Shown: positions 23,060-36,230 of the stretch, piece after piece
Position numbering within the stretch: the first letter of the stretch is position 1
Layout of the letters: each line of letters opens with the position of its first letter
Assembly: GCF_036417845.1 (NCBI RefSeq)
Contig: NC_089985.1
Location: 29,284,583-29,348,582 of the forward strand
Direction of reading: 5' to 3'
DNA length: 64,000 bases
DNA from: Apteryx mantelli
Taxonomy: Eukaryota; Chordata; Aves; Apterygiformes; Apterygidae
Notes under the pieces: model-generated
Databases searched by the model: none
Seen by the model: the letters and a program-made list of their open reading frames with translations, nothing else
Told to the model about the DNA's origin: nothing
Position numbers and translations under genes: made by a program

Positions 23060-24720
23060 TTTTATTTTCCATTACAGTTTAATCATTCTTGTGACCCTTC
23101 CCTGAATCCTTTGCAGTTTATCAACCGGCCTCTTCAGCTATGGCATCAACCAGGACGCCGTGTTCCAGGGACGGTCACTCCAGTGCTGGGTCCTGATGTG
23201 ATTCAGCCTGCCTATAACATCCTCGCAGTCCTGATTCTGTTCCGTATATGCTGATGGATTGAATTTCTGCATTGGCCTCAGTGTTGCAGAGGGATTCATC
23301 TTTAGCTGGTTATCTAGCAGGCTCCTGGCAGGTCTGTTTTCCAGTCTGCTGTTTTCCCACATAGATTCCTCCACTCCATGAATCAACCTCTATTCCTTCT
23401 GCCTAGATGTGTAACTTCATGTATTTGCTTGCAGCCAATTTACCAAGAATTTAGACTGCTTAGTAGCGATGAGCTGCCCCATTTGTTAGTTACCACTTCC
23501 CTGGTCTTTGTTATCTTTCAGTATTACCAGTGCTTTTTTGGGGAGGGGTAACTGATAAAACTGTTATATCGCACGTGGCCAAAACCCAGTTCCCATGGGT
23601 TCCCATTCCAAGCTAGAAATTCACTTAATCAATATTTCCCATTTACACTTCAATTTTGAGACCAGTCAAGTAGCTACTAAATATATGTGCATAAATTTTA
23701 ATTCATTGAAGTTTCTTAAACAAAATATCCTGCAACACTAAATAAAATGCCTTCGGATCACATTTTTTTTCTTTATCAGCCAAAACAAGTATCAGTTTAG
23801 ATTGACTAAAAGCGAGTGTTGATGAGCATTAATTCAATTGCATATAAATCATATTCCTGTAGGCTCCTAGCAATTTTATATTAAGATCTATGTTAGATGG
23901 ACAGGCTATAATTCCCTAGGTCACCACACTGACACTTTTAAAACACTCGTCTGACGTATTTCCAGAATGCAGATGTTTCAAGGGTTGTTAGAGGCCCCCA
24001 AATGTCCTCTTCCAGCTGTTTTAAAACTCTGATACAAGTTACGCAGATACGCAGATTTATTCAGTTGTTTTTAGTGGCTACTATTTATAATGCTTATTTG
24101 ACTGCAGTTGTAATGGGGAGTGTTTTGTCATCGTACTATGATGCAATTACATTACCTGATTATTTCTCCATATACAGAAGAGAAATATTTACTGAAGGCT
24201 TCCAATTGCTTTTGTTATATCTATGCAATCATATTCCAGTAGTATTGTTAGGATCCTTTTTTTTCTTCTATATAGAAAAATAGCTCTTTTTAATCCTACT
24301 TCTGTCTGACCATTGGCTTTTATGTCTTTTTGCTTCCCTTATCATTTTTCTACAATTCTTACTTTTCTGAGATGTATGACTTGTAGCTTCTAGTATTTTT
24401 TATAGATCTTTTCCCCATTTTTATGTATCCTCTTTTTTAAGCCAAACTATGTTTTAATCAGTGCTGTCTTTTTTCAGTCATTGGATGTTAGTGTTTTGGC
24501 TGATCTGTCAAATTTTCTTAAATAATTCCCAATTGTGCACATTTCTCTATTTAGGTCCTTAACCCTGATCTGGCTCATAATAATTAGATATTCTGAAGAT
24601 GTCCTAACACAGGCTTTATGTAACTTAAATTCAAAGTTACCACCTCTGAAAGTCCTTGAGCCTCAGAGAGATGGAAGGCAGGGAGATCCTGCAGAAGTTT
24701 TCACTGTTCTTAACTCACTT
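23060..24720 (-). repeat. long ancient CR1 LINE body (amniote type)
   Basis: Over about 1.65 kb the plus strand follows, in order, the reverse of a CR1 family well known from turtles and crocodiles. Landmarks are 'cctttgcagtttatcaac', 'gacgccgtgttccagg', 'ttgcttgcagccaattta', 'caaaatatcctgcaac', 'aaatgccttcggatcac', 'ggctataattccctaggtca', 'acagaagagaaatattta', 'tttgcttcccttatcatttt', 'tctacaattcttac', 'taatcagtgctgtctttttt', 'aattcccaattgtgcac' and 'ctggctcataataatta'. Sense is minus. It is heavily diverged with many frame breaks, so it is a relic of the reverse-transcriptase ORF region. Confidence 0.8.
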
Positions 24721-24734
24721 CCCTGAGACTGCTG

Positions 24735-24795
24735 GTCCATACTGGTGAGAAGACAGTGGGCTAGATGGACCTTCAGTCTGATCTGGTATGGTTTC
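24735..24795 (+). repeat. reptile-type repeat 3' tail
   Basis: The phrase 'gggctagatggacc', then 'ttcagtctgatctggtatgg', is close to a tail common in turtle and crocodile repeats ('gggctagatggaccattggtctgacccagtatgg'). It is oriented opposite to the CR1 body on its left, so it is probably a separate insertion. Confidence 0.65.
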
Positions 24796-27700
24796 CTGAT
24801 GCCTTTCACTTTTAGTTTATGTCACTTAAATTTTCCCTCCAACATGTTCTAGAAAGTGCTTTTGGGGAGGATTATTTCATTTTCCACTGTGTTTCAGTAA
24901 CTGATTAAAAACACTCAAAATCATTTGCTGCTGAGTCATCAATAACTTAGAAATATGCTGTACCATTTTTTTCCAATAAAATCTTCATCTTTCTTCCTAA
25001 ATACAATCTAACCATAGATTTTAATGTTCTAATCATGTGAACTGTCCCCAGATAGATACTGATAATAGAACAGTTTCAGTTCCTTTTGTTTACTCTGTGA
25101 ACTAAGGGAATCCATCTAACTAAGGTACTGCAAAAAAACCCAAACATAAAGAAACGCAGCAAAAATTGATTAATAAAAGAAGCTTGAACTGAATAATGAC
25201 TTGCGGGGGTGGAGGGAACAGAAGGGAATTCAAGCACAGCTATTAGACTTCCTCCTGGAAACATTAAGGAGTTTAAGATTGTTAGAAAGTATGATCCCCG
25301 CTACTTATCATTTGGGTTTTGTTCGAGTGGTAGAATGAACCAGTGCCTCAGGACATTACTTCTATAAGCTGTTATTCAATCATACAGTGAAAACCTCCCC
25401 TACTTGAACACTGCCTTGATACAAAGTACAGCTCTTGAAAAGATAAGCCTCTTGATTTTCTTCTTAAACAGAAAGCTAAATGAATTGAAAGTGACGCCAA
25501 CTTTCAATGTAAACTGCTTAAAAGAGTCGTATCACATAATTTCAGGGATTGCTCACATTGAGAAACCTTCAACAATTTTTGATATTATTATCTTTTCAGG
25601 GGCACAACACTTGGTGATGTCAAGTCATGGAGAGAGAGATGCAAGTTAGTTTGATATAATTTTTTTTTACCTGGCACTAGAATCAAAAAGGATTCCAGAC
25701 TGGGCTTTTTCAAGTATGAAAAGGCCCATAGGTTATTTGCAATTACAGAATTTCATTTCACTGTAGTAAGACAAAAGAACTTGCTAATTTTGGTCTTGTT
25801 GTACATGTAAGCTAAAAAATAAGAGATAAGAAAAAAATCTTGTTTTGTGACACTGCATGAAGAGGTACAATAGCAAAATATATTTTTTTATAATTGAGTT
25901 TGTGATTCACGATGGAATAACATTGGCAGGTGCTCTTGTTAGAAAGTGATCACTGCAATAACTGCAGAGTTCTGGTAAGAAACAGAGAGACACCTATTGC
26001 CAAGTTCAGTGAGGTTTTTCAGTATTCACCACAAAGCAGTAGCTGTCAAAATGCCTGTCAGCCACTGGTGTTCGTTGTTTTGCTGTTAAAGTACCTAGCT
26101 TCATTAGAGCTAAAGCTCTGTTTACTTTTCATATTTCATAATAAAGCGGGAAATGACCTTTAAAACCCTTTTCTCCAAACCTGAGAAGGCTGTAACATAG
26201 GAAGCTGTTGGCTCACAAATCTGAATTCTATTGTAAGGGACGTATTTTTTTGTGGGAGATTTTAATTTTGATTGAGCTAAGTGTTTTTGAATGAACACAA
26301 TAATTAGATAAAAATTAGAATATAGAATAAGGACAAGATGAAGAAATTGCATCTTAAAATGCAATGGGATGCACTGAGAGGTAGCATGAGAGAAATTGGC
26401 AAATGTTTTAACCATAGAAATGTTCTCATTGGAAATTAATTCAAAATTCATCCTGTCTTTCTGCTGACGTACAAGAACATTGCCTGAATTCAGTCACCAA
26501 CTTCAATGAATGCTTTCTTGACAGTGTAACAAATGAGAATTGGATCAAACACCTGTTTTCAGTGAAGATGACACCCTGCCAGATGGCTTATTAGCAAAGA
26601 GAACAGAACAGTTGATGAAACTGTCATATGATGGTTGAACTTGAACTCATATTCAACAAAGCATGGGCTGAAAACTTTTGGCTAAATGGAAGAAAAGAGT
26701 TTAGCCCAATATTGGATAGAGCCTGATACCGAATAATGTTTTTAATACTTGAAATTACTCATAATCATCAGCACTTTTTTAATCACCGAGACAATTTTTT
26801 TTTTCCTGTCCTGCTAGCCAATAAACATAAGCAGTTGTTCAGTGCAGAACAGAGCCTTTGGCTGAGCCTTACTAATATCTCTTAAGAGATGAAGCAATTT
26901 TTTTCTGGAAAGCAAATGCACCCTGGCTGGGTTTCCAAGTCATGAAACAAGCCAGCATTCAGGAGAAAGTTGTTAAAGATAACTATTTTCAGGAGGACTT
27001 CTTACAAACTTCTGCCCCAATGTGAATTCATTAGTTGTCTCAAGAGGCAGCTTACTACAAAATTACACAGCTGCATAAAAGACAAACTCTGTGGCTGCAG
27101 CTTTCATCTTTATTCATAAATGTTCAGGAAAAAAGCATTATTTTGGCTGTCATGTATATTTGAAAAAGCACTTGCTTCAAACGTTTTTCCTTGTATTTTC
27201 TGGATCTTAGTGGGTTCCTAAAGTAAAGCCTGTCAATATCTTGTATTTTCTTTTATTCAAATTATCTTACAATACTGGAATCACTAGTATGTTCCTTGTC
27301 CCGATTTATCTGAAAAATTTGAAAGTGTGGCTGTCTGGAAGTCTGCAACCTTAAAAATGTCTTTCACAGTTCTCAGACTACACTGGGACAGTGAGAAACT
27401 ATGTTGTTGTTGACTTTACCATATATTTGAATACTTTGTATCTGATAAATCACAAATGATTTTATTAGCAATAACACCAAGTAAATATTTGTGTTTTTCT
27501 TTTTTTCTGTACTAGCTATAAGACTGTATGGTTTGCCTTTCTGTATAATAAATGGATCAGAACCAGGCACTTTGCTACAGTCTTTGTCATTCCTATTGTT
27601 GCTGGCTTATGGCTGAGCTGGTACTATTTGGAACAGATATGAATACTCAAAGGTCCCTTAAAATATTTCTTCTTCTATTTTGTACAGCTAAATCACCTTC

Positions 27701-30700
27701 ATATTAATTTTGGACAGAACTTATAAAATTGCCCCATATTGTAGCTGACATTTTATTTTTCTATACAAGTAGAGCTACAATTAATGATATTCTACTGCAC
27801 TTTCCTGGCTTTCCGCTTTAAGTTTTTACTCTCTCAGTCTCTAGGTTAGGGAAATGTGAAGAAAAATATGTCTTGTAGAACCAGACTGTACAGCTGCCCT
27901 ATTTGACTTCTTCTATGGAAACAGTGTTAGAGCAATTTCTCTAGGGTATCAAAGCATTCAGTGTTAATTTCATGTCATCTTGAAACCACGAGATTGCAAA
28001 CCCCACTCAAAAACTTTGGATGTTTCTATTATATATTCATTTTCTTTCCTTGCTATGATTCTGTTTGTCTGCCTATTTCCATAAGATAATGAAAACAATT
28101 TATTATTTTTTATATTTGCAAAAGTGAAATGATTATCACCTTTATTCTAAATCTAAGTAGCAAGTGAAGTTCTGTACCTCTGACTGCATAAAATGATCTT
28201 GATGTCACAGATATTCTGAAAAGGATAATCTGAATTTGTTACTTTTAAGGTACTGATTGCAAAACTTAAATCTGAAATTTTTGCAGTCTACAAATAGAGT
28301 ATACATTTCTGTATCTGATAAACTATATATACATATATAATTTTCTTGTCATGTACTTAACATGAACATGCAGCTTAGAAACCTTAGAAATAATGCACCT
28401 GACATGCATAAATCCTGGCTCTTTTAATAAAAGCTTGTGTTGAATGATTTGAGAGTTCCAAAGGGAAGATTTTTGGGTTTATCTCCACTGAGTAATCCAT
28501 CATCTGAAGGTCATATTCTCCAGCCCAGAAAGCTTTAATCTCTTAAAAAATGAAGAGAGGACATCACAAAAGCAGATTTAAGTCACCTCTATAGTCTCTG
28601 GAATCCAAGACAGGCATATATTCCAATAATCCCTGGGTTGTTTTGACTTAGGTTGTGCTATGTGAGTCTCTGGGCCACCAAACTGTAGGGACTCCGCCAT
28701 TCCATTGACTCTGGATTTATTCCTTTTGGTTAGGGTGAGGTAAAAAGCTGTTAAAATTACCACACAGAAGGCTGTACAAAATTGGGACAGATAGTAGGCT
28801 CTGATGCTTTAAATCTTTAATTTATACACACACAGTATTTATTTATTGCTATTAATCTTTTTTTTTCCAACTGCAAGAAAAAATTGTTGTTTTTTTTTTC
28901 CAGAGCTTATCTTATAATGAGAGAATTTTTATTTGAGGAAATACTTGGTAAGTATCAGTTAAAATGCAAGAAGGTGATCTTCACTAAGAAAATGGTTCTA
29001 CAAATGTATCCATTAAGGCATTGACTAGTTGAAAGTGATTGACAGAGTGACATCTTTTTTCCATATAAAAGTCAGTCATCTTGAATGAGCATGTAAATTC
29101 TAATGTCTGTCTTACAAATGTAAAAGGTCATTAACTGCAGTAAATGTAGTTTTTACATTTTCATATGACATATTCATCAGTGAAAACAATTAGTTCAGGT
29201 CAAGACAGGTCAGATGCATAGAATCAACAGGCACATAGTGTGTCAATAATCCCTGTTATCAGTATGACTTTTTCTTGATAATCTCTCTCAGTTTCTAAGG
29301 TAGAAAAACCTCATCAGGATACACTCCTTCTCACAAAGATTAAAAAAAGGGGAAAGAAAGCCTTTGGATTTTTTTATTCATAATAGGGTTGCAGAACAGT
29401 ATAGAAAAGCTTCCATAAATTTCATAACTGAATGCATTCTCATGTTGGTAGTTTTCTTCAGATTGGACAATATCCTGATCAATTTAGGCTACAGTTTGTT
29501 TTTTTAAGAAAGAAATTATCTGGGGAATTGCCTAGCCCCCTGTAACTTTTTTGCTGAATGTATTATCTGTTCTCATCTAGATTTTCTGCTAAGTAATAGC
29601 CCATTTAATTTTTTAAATTAAATTCTGCCTTGCATCAAATGCCAGCACTTTAATGGTGAAAAGGCTGCTTACTGACCTTCTTCACAGAAGGAAATTTCAA
29701 CAAGATTGCATTTTTATAAATCATAGCAAAATCTGGCTCCTAAGCATTATGATTTCAATTTATGAGGTCATTTCGGCATTTTTATTTGGGAACAGCTTCC
29801 AATAAACAGGCTCAAAGAAATAGGTACTATTAATTCCAAAGAACAATAAGTACCCTGAAGTTAGAACTCAGAGTGTGATGCAGGATCCTCCATGCTTAGT
29901 TCAGCATGAGTACTTTCCACCTGAACTGTATCAGCTTTTACAATTTCCTGGTAAATGTAGCTAAAGAGACAACCAAACTCTCTGCTGTACACAGTTTGAA
30001 TACTCAGGGAAATTATTAAGGTTTGCTGGTCCACTGCTACTTTGGTTCACAGCCTAGAGGCTACTCTAAAAAGCAAAAGTAGGCTTTTGTCTAAAAATAT
30101 TTTTGAATATTTTCATCTATTCCACTCCATGACTCATGAGAAAACAAAAATAATCATAAACATTTAGATTATTTTTATATTAAATCATTTCTTATGTTGA
30201 GAGTATTTCTTTAAATCTTTTAATGGTGTATTTGGGGATTTGTCTTAAATTTTTGTTTCTCAAGTGCAATCTTTCACTAATCAATTCTAATAACATTTCA
30301 GTACTCATCACACAGTGATCTATGTAACCTTTCCTGGCAACTGAGTGAATTCATACAGTCCAGTTGCTATTCAAATATTTAATGTTAATCAACATTATTG
30401 TATTTGGTGTATGAGTAACCTTTTTTAATGGTGACTCAGTGCTCACTGTATATCTTATTTCTACTAAAATTTTCATTATACTAAATCAAACATTTCTTCC
30501 AGATACTGTTGATTTGCCCTCAGCCTTTAGTTTTTATATTCTTTATCAGCAATTTTACAAATTTTGTGTCTCATTTAGCTGATGAATATTTTCCATGGAC
30601 TAAAAAAATCACCTGCTTGCAAATGAAGAAAATGACTTGGAAGACAAAAGGGTCTGTTTAGACTGCAGGCTGCAGGGTAGTGTAAGAATACACAAGATAA

Positions 30701-33700
30701 CTCTAAATAATGGTTTGGGAGCTAAAATCAGTCCATCAGTGATGTGGCCTGTTAGTTGAGTTAATTTAGCCAGCAGAACTGAGACCACTTCAGTTCATTC
30801 AGTATGGGGAGGTCTTTTCCTGAGACGGTCAGATACTTAGTATGTTTGGGGCATATGATTTATCACAGAGATGTCAAGACTAGTAATGGAATAAAAATTC
30901 TGACTTCTTAATGATTCTAAAAAGTGATGCGTTATAACCACTGCTTGAAATAAAGGGTAGAACCATGGTTCTGAACTTAGCTTTATTTAGGGCAGTTTAA
31001 TTAAGATTCTTATCTCATTTCTAATTACAAAGCCAATGAATTTCCTATTTGAGAATGAACCCTTTTAAAATATTAATGGAAAAATACAATGAAGAGGGTA
31101 ATTTAAAAAAGATAAAGGTGTTCTCTTACTGCTGTATTTTTCATGGATTTTATTTTCATAAATGAGAATGTTTTGACAAAAGTTTTCAGCATTGTTTTCT
31201 ATCAAGAAAAATATTGATCCACTGAGAGCAAATGTGCTGTGTGTTCATATTTGATGACTGACACTATACCTAACAAAATATATAAACAAGTTGCCATTAT
31301 TTTTTTATTTTATTTTATCATTGTGAAATAAGCTGTTGGAATGGTTTGTAACCTTATTTGTTCTGAACATGAACTACTGGATTATTACACAATTCAACAT
31401 TATGGAAACTACATGCGTGGTGATATGCTAGAGATTTGCATCATTAATTACAGAACAGAACTGATGACAAGGTAGATGGTTGAATTAATTAAGAAGAAAT
31501 GTCAGCTGAATATCATTTTAGGCATCAAGTTTTTTTGCCTGTGTTGTGTTCTGACCTCAAATGGCACTGTAAAAAGTTATCTCTATAATTTCATTTTGTA
31601 AATACCAGTAAAAAATATTGTCTAGTTTGATTCCAAACTAGAGGTAAGCAACTTAATTTTATGGATGAACAAAAGCACACGTTTTATTGAGTTTAATCAG
31701 TGTTCAAAAAGAATCTATTAAAAAACACAGTCTAGTTTCAGCCTGATAATATTAGAAACTACTTTTTTCAAGTTATTTTCCTTTGGAAGTTCTGAAGCTT
31801 ACAGATGTATTTATTACTCTGTCCATATTATTGTTGCATACTTTTGCTCAGTTTTACTTAACTATTGTAAATCTTTTTGAAGTACAAACATTCTGTAGCC
31901 AAGCCATTCTTCTACTGATAAAAATGAAAAAAATGCCAAATCAATAAAATCAACTATTAATATGATTAGTATGGTTTCATCCAGCTTCCATATTTGAAGA
32001 TGGTATTTTTATCAGCTCAGAAACTGATCTGTTGTAGGCTCATTTGGTGGGTACCAAAACCTCAAGAAATAGAAGGGGAGACATTCAGGAACTCTTATGG
32101 GTTTTTTTAGTGTATTGTATAGATGGTCAAAATCAAAAAAAAAATCTGCATTTTTTAGTGTAATAATACACTTGAGCTATTGTTGATGATTCCTTAAGAA
32201 TCAGCCTTTTTGACTTATTTCACTGCAAGTGTTCCTCTTCATTTTTCTTCTAGAAGCGTAATAAGCATGATAAAAGATATTTTTCTTTATCTTATTTCTA
32301 CAGTAAAGTTAGCAGGCAGTGTCTGTGATGCTGATAAAAACAGGAAAAGAAACACAGGACCAAGAATACACTGGAAAGAAGAGCATACGCTACGATATAT
32401 ACAGGTAGTTTAATCAAGGTTAATACCAATAAAAATAAAGCTATTTAACTAGTATTTTTGCTATAGAAAAAAAAGTTGGGGGTCAGAAAGTGTCAAGTAA
32501 ATCTTACTGGGCACAAATTCTTGTCTTAGGAGCAAAGTATGGGGTTACATTTGGGATTGCTACCTTTTCCCAGAGGAGGACTAGGTTTGTTTGCTCTGTG
32601 CTGGGATAAGAGCTGAAACTGCCAGATGGCTCTAGGGCAATTTCTAGAGGGTTTAGTTTAGAGTAGGATTAGGGCCTGAGCAACCTGCTGTAGGAGAAAA
32701 GAGTCTGGAAGGGCACCAGGAAGTACACCAATGTGAATACCAGCTGCAGTCACAGCAGCTTTATAAATAGTTGTTTTAATTACGAATGATTTGGGGATAT
32801 ATATTTGGTCTTCTAATTACTCAGCATGAGGTCCAAGAAACATGGTGGCAAAGGTCAAGCTAAAGAGACTCAGAGCATGAAAAAGAGTGTGATTAGCATG
32901 GAAACAAAGTAGAACTAAAAAACAGAAGCACAGAGCTTAATTTCTAGACAAAAAATTCTGTACAGATGTGGAAGAAAACACTATAGAAAGCTGCCTATGG
33001 GGAATAAAGATGAAAAAATGAAGGCAAAGTTTTTTGTATCGTCTTACTGGGAAAAAATAAGACGTGATGCCACCCCCAGGAATAATGCCTGAAACATGGG
33101 GACACTTGTGAGTGTCTGATGAATACTAAAGCCTACGAAAGACTGAGACTGTAAAGAAATAAATTGATTTAGGTCTTAAAATAAAAGCCAGAAGTAAAAG
33201 AAGGAGTAGATCCATCACAAAGTACACTGAAGCAGGCTAATGGAATCCAGCAGGCAAAACACAGACATGTAAAAAAGTGAAGTGTGTCTGACAAAGGCTA
33301 GCATATAAATCAGAAAGAATAACAGCCATTCTTTTGGAGTGTTCCAAGGGGCTTGCGAAACAGAGCTTTGTTCTAACTAGTGCTGCCTCTACCCTGGAAA
33401 GGAAAGGTAGCTATATGACCTGAATGCTTATAATAAAAGAGTAATGCCTCCAGCGTGATTGCAGTTGATCCAAACACTGCTCACATGCTGCAGCAGACAG
33501 CATGTGACATAAGACTGGTGAACGTGCAGCTATGCTTTTACACCAGCCAGTTAAACCCTATATAGACTGCAGAACCAATTACACATAACCCATGTGAAAT
33601 AGCAGCAATACTGACTGGGCACATGTGCTGAAACTGTTCTGATTATCTCAGAAACCTTGTGTTTAAAATGTCTCATCCTCTATAAGTGATCTTCCATGTA

Positions 33701-35083
33701 AAGATAATTTGCTACAGTTCTTAATTGCTCAGCACAAGTAGCAGATGTCTATTTGTGGAGTCCAACTTTACTGATAATCTGTTTACATGGTTCCAATGCT
33801 ACATGATGGATATTGTGTTTTTTTCCCGTTTGTTTTTCTTATGTAGTAAATCATACACAATGACCTTAAAAGAACATTATTAAAGCTATAAAGCCAAGGA
33901 TTCTAGAGAAGGCCAAAATTTAAGATTGCTCATGATACAAATTTTAGAAGATTCAGGAGCTTTGAAGTGCATAGGGTATTTTGAAGTTTGACAAAAAAGG
34001 TGTTCATTACTTATGATGTCATGAAGGGCTCTTAGTAAGCTGAAGTTATCTTTTGGTAACATTTGACATAACTTTTCATTCAGTATGAGCATTAGAAAGA
34101 CTTATGTCTGGTTCACGATGCAACATCAGGATCTAGCTGATCACATTCTTTTATTGGGAAAAGCTGTTGACCAAAATGCATGATACAAAAAGATGAGTAT
34201 TTGTAATAAATGCAAAGAGCAAAGAATTAGGTTGAATAGAAAGAACTTTAGTGAAAGAGTTGAGACCTTCTGTATTTATGACTTGATATCTGCACAACTC
34301 CACATGGAAGCTGAAAGGTAATGAGGTAATGTTCTTTGATCCAAGTGAAAGAACATGAAATCATTTCCCCAATTTATAAAACAGGGTGTGCATGCTCTGA
34401 AAGACAGTTGCTTGTCCTTTGAGATTACTGACGCATCTTGAACCCATCTGAGAATGATCAGCGAGCTAAGCAGAAGCATCTGAAAGGGCGAAGAAAAATC
34501 TTGAGCTTGGCCCCAGGCCTAAATTCATTTAGCTTTGTGGAGCAATAAGAGTTACAGTGAGGCCCACAAGTAGGAACGAATGGAGAGAGAAGCCTGTACC
34601 ACTTCCCAGTAGATTCATTACAGGCTTACATAGGAGATGTGCTCAGGCACAACAGGAGCTGGTGGCTATACTCTTTGAAAGGGAGTAAGTTCCTTAGTTT
34701 ACCTTTAGGCATAGAAGGAAAATGTAATCTAATCACAGGCAATTGCTTTAATCATGAGTATACCATTGATGATTTCAAACAGCAAACATGCTGTTATTCA
34801 AACTCCGACATCCATATATGAGAATATGCACTGTCTGAGAAAGCCATTACGGATGACAAATATGCTTCGGTGGCTCAGAGCAGGTGTCTGTATCTTTACA
34901 TCACTAATGGGAAACACCAGGCAACTGAACAAAGGTGCTGACAGGATGGAGTAGTGTAAGTAAAAGAATCATACCAAGGGGTCAGTAGATTGGAATAAAA
35001 CACTGACGAGTGATTCATCTGTTCTGAGGGATGAGCCACGTGTGACCAATGCAAGGCTATAGCAAGACATTGTGAGAACTGAC
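24796..35083. other. AT-rich intergenic stretch upstream of PIGK
   Basis: About 10 kb without a gene that I can recognise. Open frames are short and lack splice or promoter context. A few segments (for example 32,640-32,730) faintly resemble CR1 tails, but too weakly to call. It may hold distal regulatory elements. Conservation data would be needed to see them. Confidence 0.65.
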
Positions 35084-35164
35084 CTACTTTCTATCCCCTT
35101 CCCCTCCCCACACCCCCTCTTTCCCATTCCCCAATTTTCCCTTTTGCTCTCCCAGGCTTCTCCA
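35084..35164. repeat. pyrimidine-rich tract
   Basis: About 80 bases are almost entirely C and T on the plus strand, with runs such as 'ccccttcccctcccc'. It lies about 700 bases upstream of the PIGK start, just before composition turns GC-rich. Confidence 0.8.
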
Positions 35165-35214
35165 AGGCTATGCCACATTTGTGCTGCAGCCGCTGAGGCC
35201 TAAGGCCACCCTTG

Positions 35215-36230
35215 CCAACAGCACTGGCGACGGCCAACGGCGGCCTGCCGCTCGCCAGCCCTGTGCCCGGCCCTCGCGGCAGCTCCAGCAAAGCCTCTGA
35301 TCTGGGCACGTTTCTGGTACGCGGCTGAGGAAACAGCTCCTAGGGCACCTCCGGAGCCTCCCAGGCCGGGGGCGAGGCGTGAGGCCATGGCAGTTGTTAC
35401 CACCAGCCGCGGCTGCGCCAGGTGGGTTAAGTCAGGGTGGGACTGCAGTAACCTTCACGACAGAGCTGTAACGCACACATATACTGAACGCAACTGCAAC
35501 ACAGCACCATGACCGCCTCAGCGCTGGCAACCTGACCCAGCTCTCTGGACTGACTGGGCTGGGGGTGCTCAGGGAGAGGACTAAGCATTCAGCGTGGAGC
35601 AGGGAGACTATTCCTGCTGAGCAGCCTTGCTCCAAGCGCTGCGCCCGCGTATAAGCCCCCCCCCAGCTATGGTGCTGGGAAAAGCGCAATAAGCGGCGCA
35701 GAGCGCAGGCGGCGGCAGCCCCTCAGCGCCGCGCCGGGCACCTGTCACCACCCCGGGGCGGCGGCGGCGGCGGCGGGCGGGCGGGACGGAGCATGCGCAG
35801 AGCCCGCCCCGCCCCGCCCTTCCGGAGCGGCGGCGGCGCGGGCCTCGCGGAGGGGGGGCAACATGGCGGCCCGCCGGGCCCGCGCCGCCGCCGCGCTGCT
35901 CCTGGGGTGCTGCGGCGCGGCGCTCGCCAGCGGCGTCCAGGTACGGGGGCTGGTGGGAGCGGCCCGCGGGGAGACGGGGCGGCGCTGAGCCGGCTCCAGG
36001 CTGCTGCTTCGGAGCTGCTTCCTCCCTCCCCTCCTCTCGCTCCGCATGCGGAGCCCGCGGCGGCCGGGCTGCCCGGGCGCTCGCGTTGCGTCGCGGCGCT
36101 TCTGCCGGTCTCCGCAGCGGGAGGGGGCGGCGCGGCCCCCGCCCCCAGCGCAGCCCCCGGCCCCCGGGGTAATGGCCGGGCCGGGCCGCGCTCCGCCGCC
36201 TCTGGAGGTCGTTGATGAAGTGTTTGATGC
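35215..36230. promoter_or_regulatory. CpG island promoter of PIGK
   Basis: GC- and CpG-dense DNA surrounds PIGK exon 1 and is strongest from 35,690 to 36,230. Close to the start codon are an NRF1-like site (GCATGCGCAG, 35,791-35,800), GC boxes (CCCCGCCCCGCCC, about 35,808-35,820), an ETS-like TTCCGG (35,820-35,825) and a YY1-type CAACATGGCGGC (35,860-35,871) that includes the ATG. No TATA box is seen. This fits a housekeeping promoter. The large open frames on both strands are shadows of the composition. Confidence 0.85.
35863..35940 (+). CDS. PIGK: PIGK coding exon 1 (signal peptide)
   Basis: It encodes 26 residues: MAARRAR, an alanine/leucine-rich core, then ASGVQ, before a GTACGG donor. 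The signal peptide does not match the mammalian one in sequence and is about five residues shorter, as is common for signal peptides. The start is chosen because it is the first ATG leading into the conserved exon 2 frame. Confidence 0.88.

Noticed and set aside
26122..26451. 109-codon minus-strand frame in the spacer
   Set aside because: AT-rich, no recognised family and no promoter. It is probably a chance frame.
32640..32730. Phrase 'gggcctgagcaacctgctg' resembling a CR1 tail
   Set aside because: The similarity covers only about 20 bases and the flanks do not follow the CR1 consensus.
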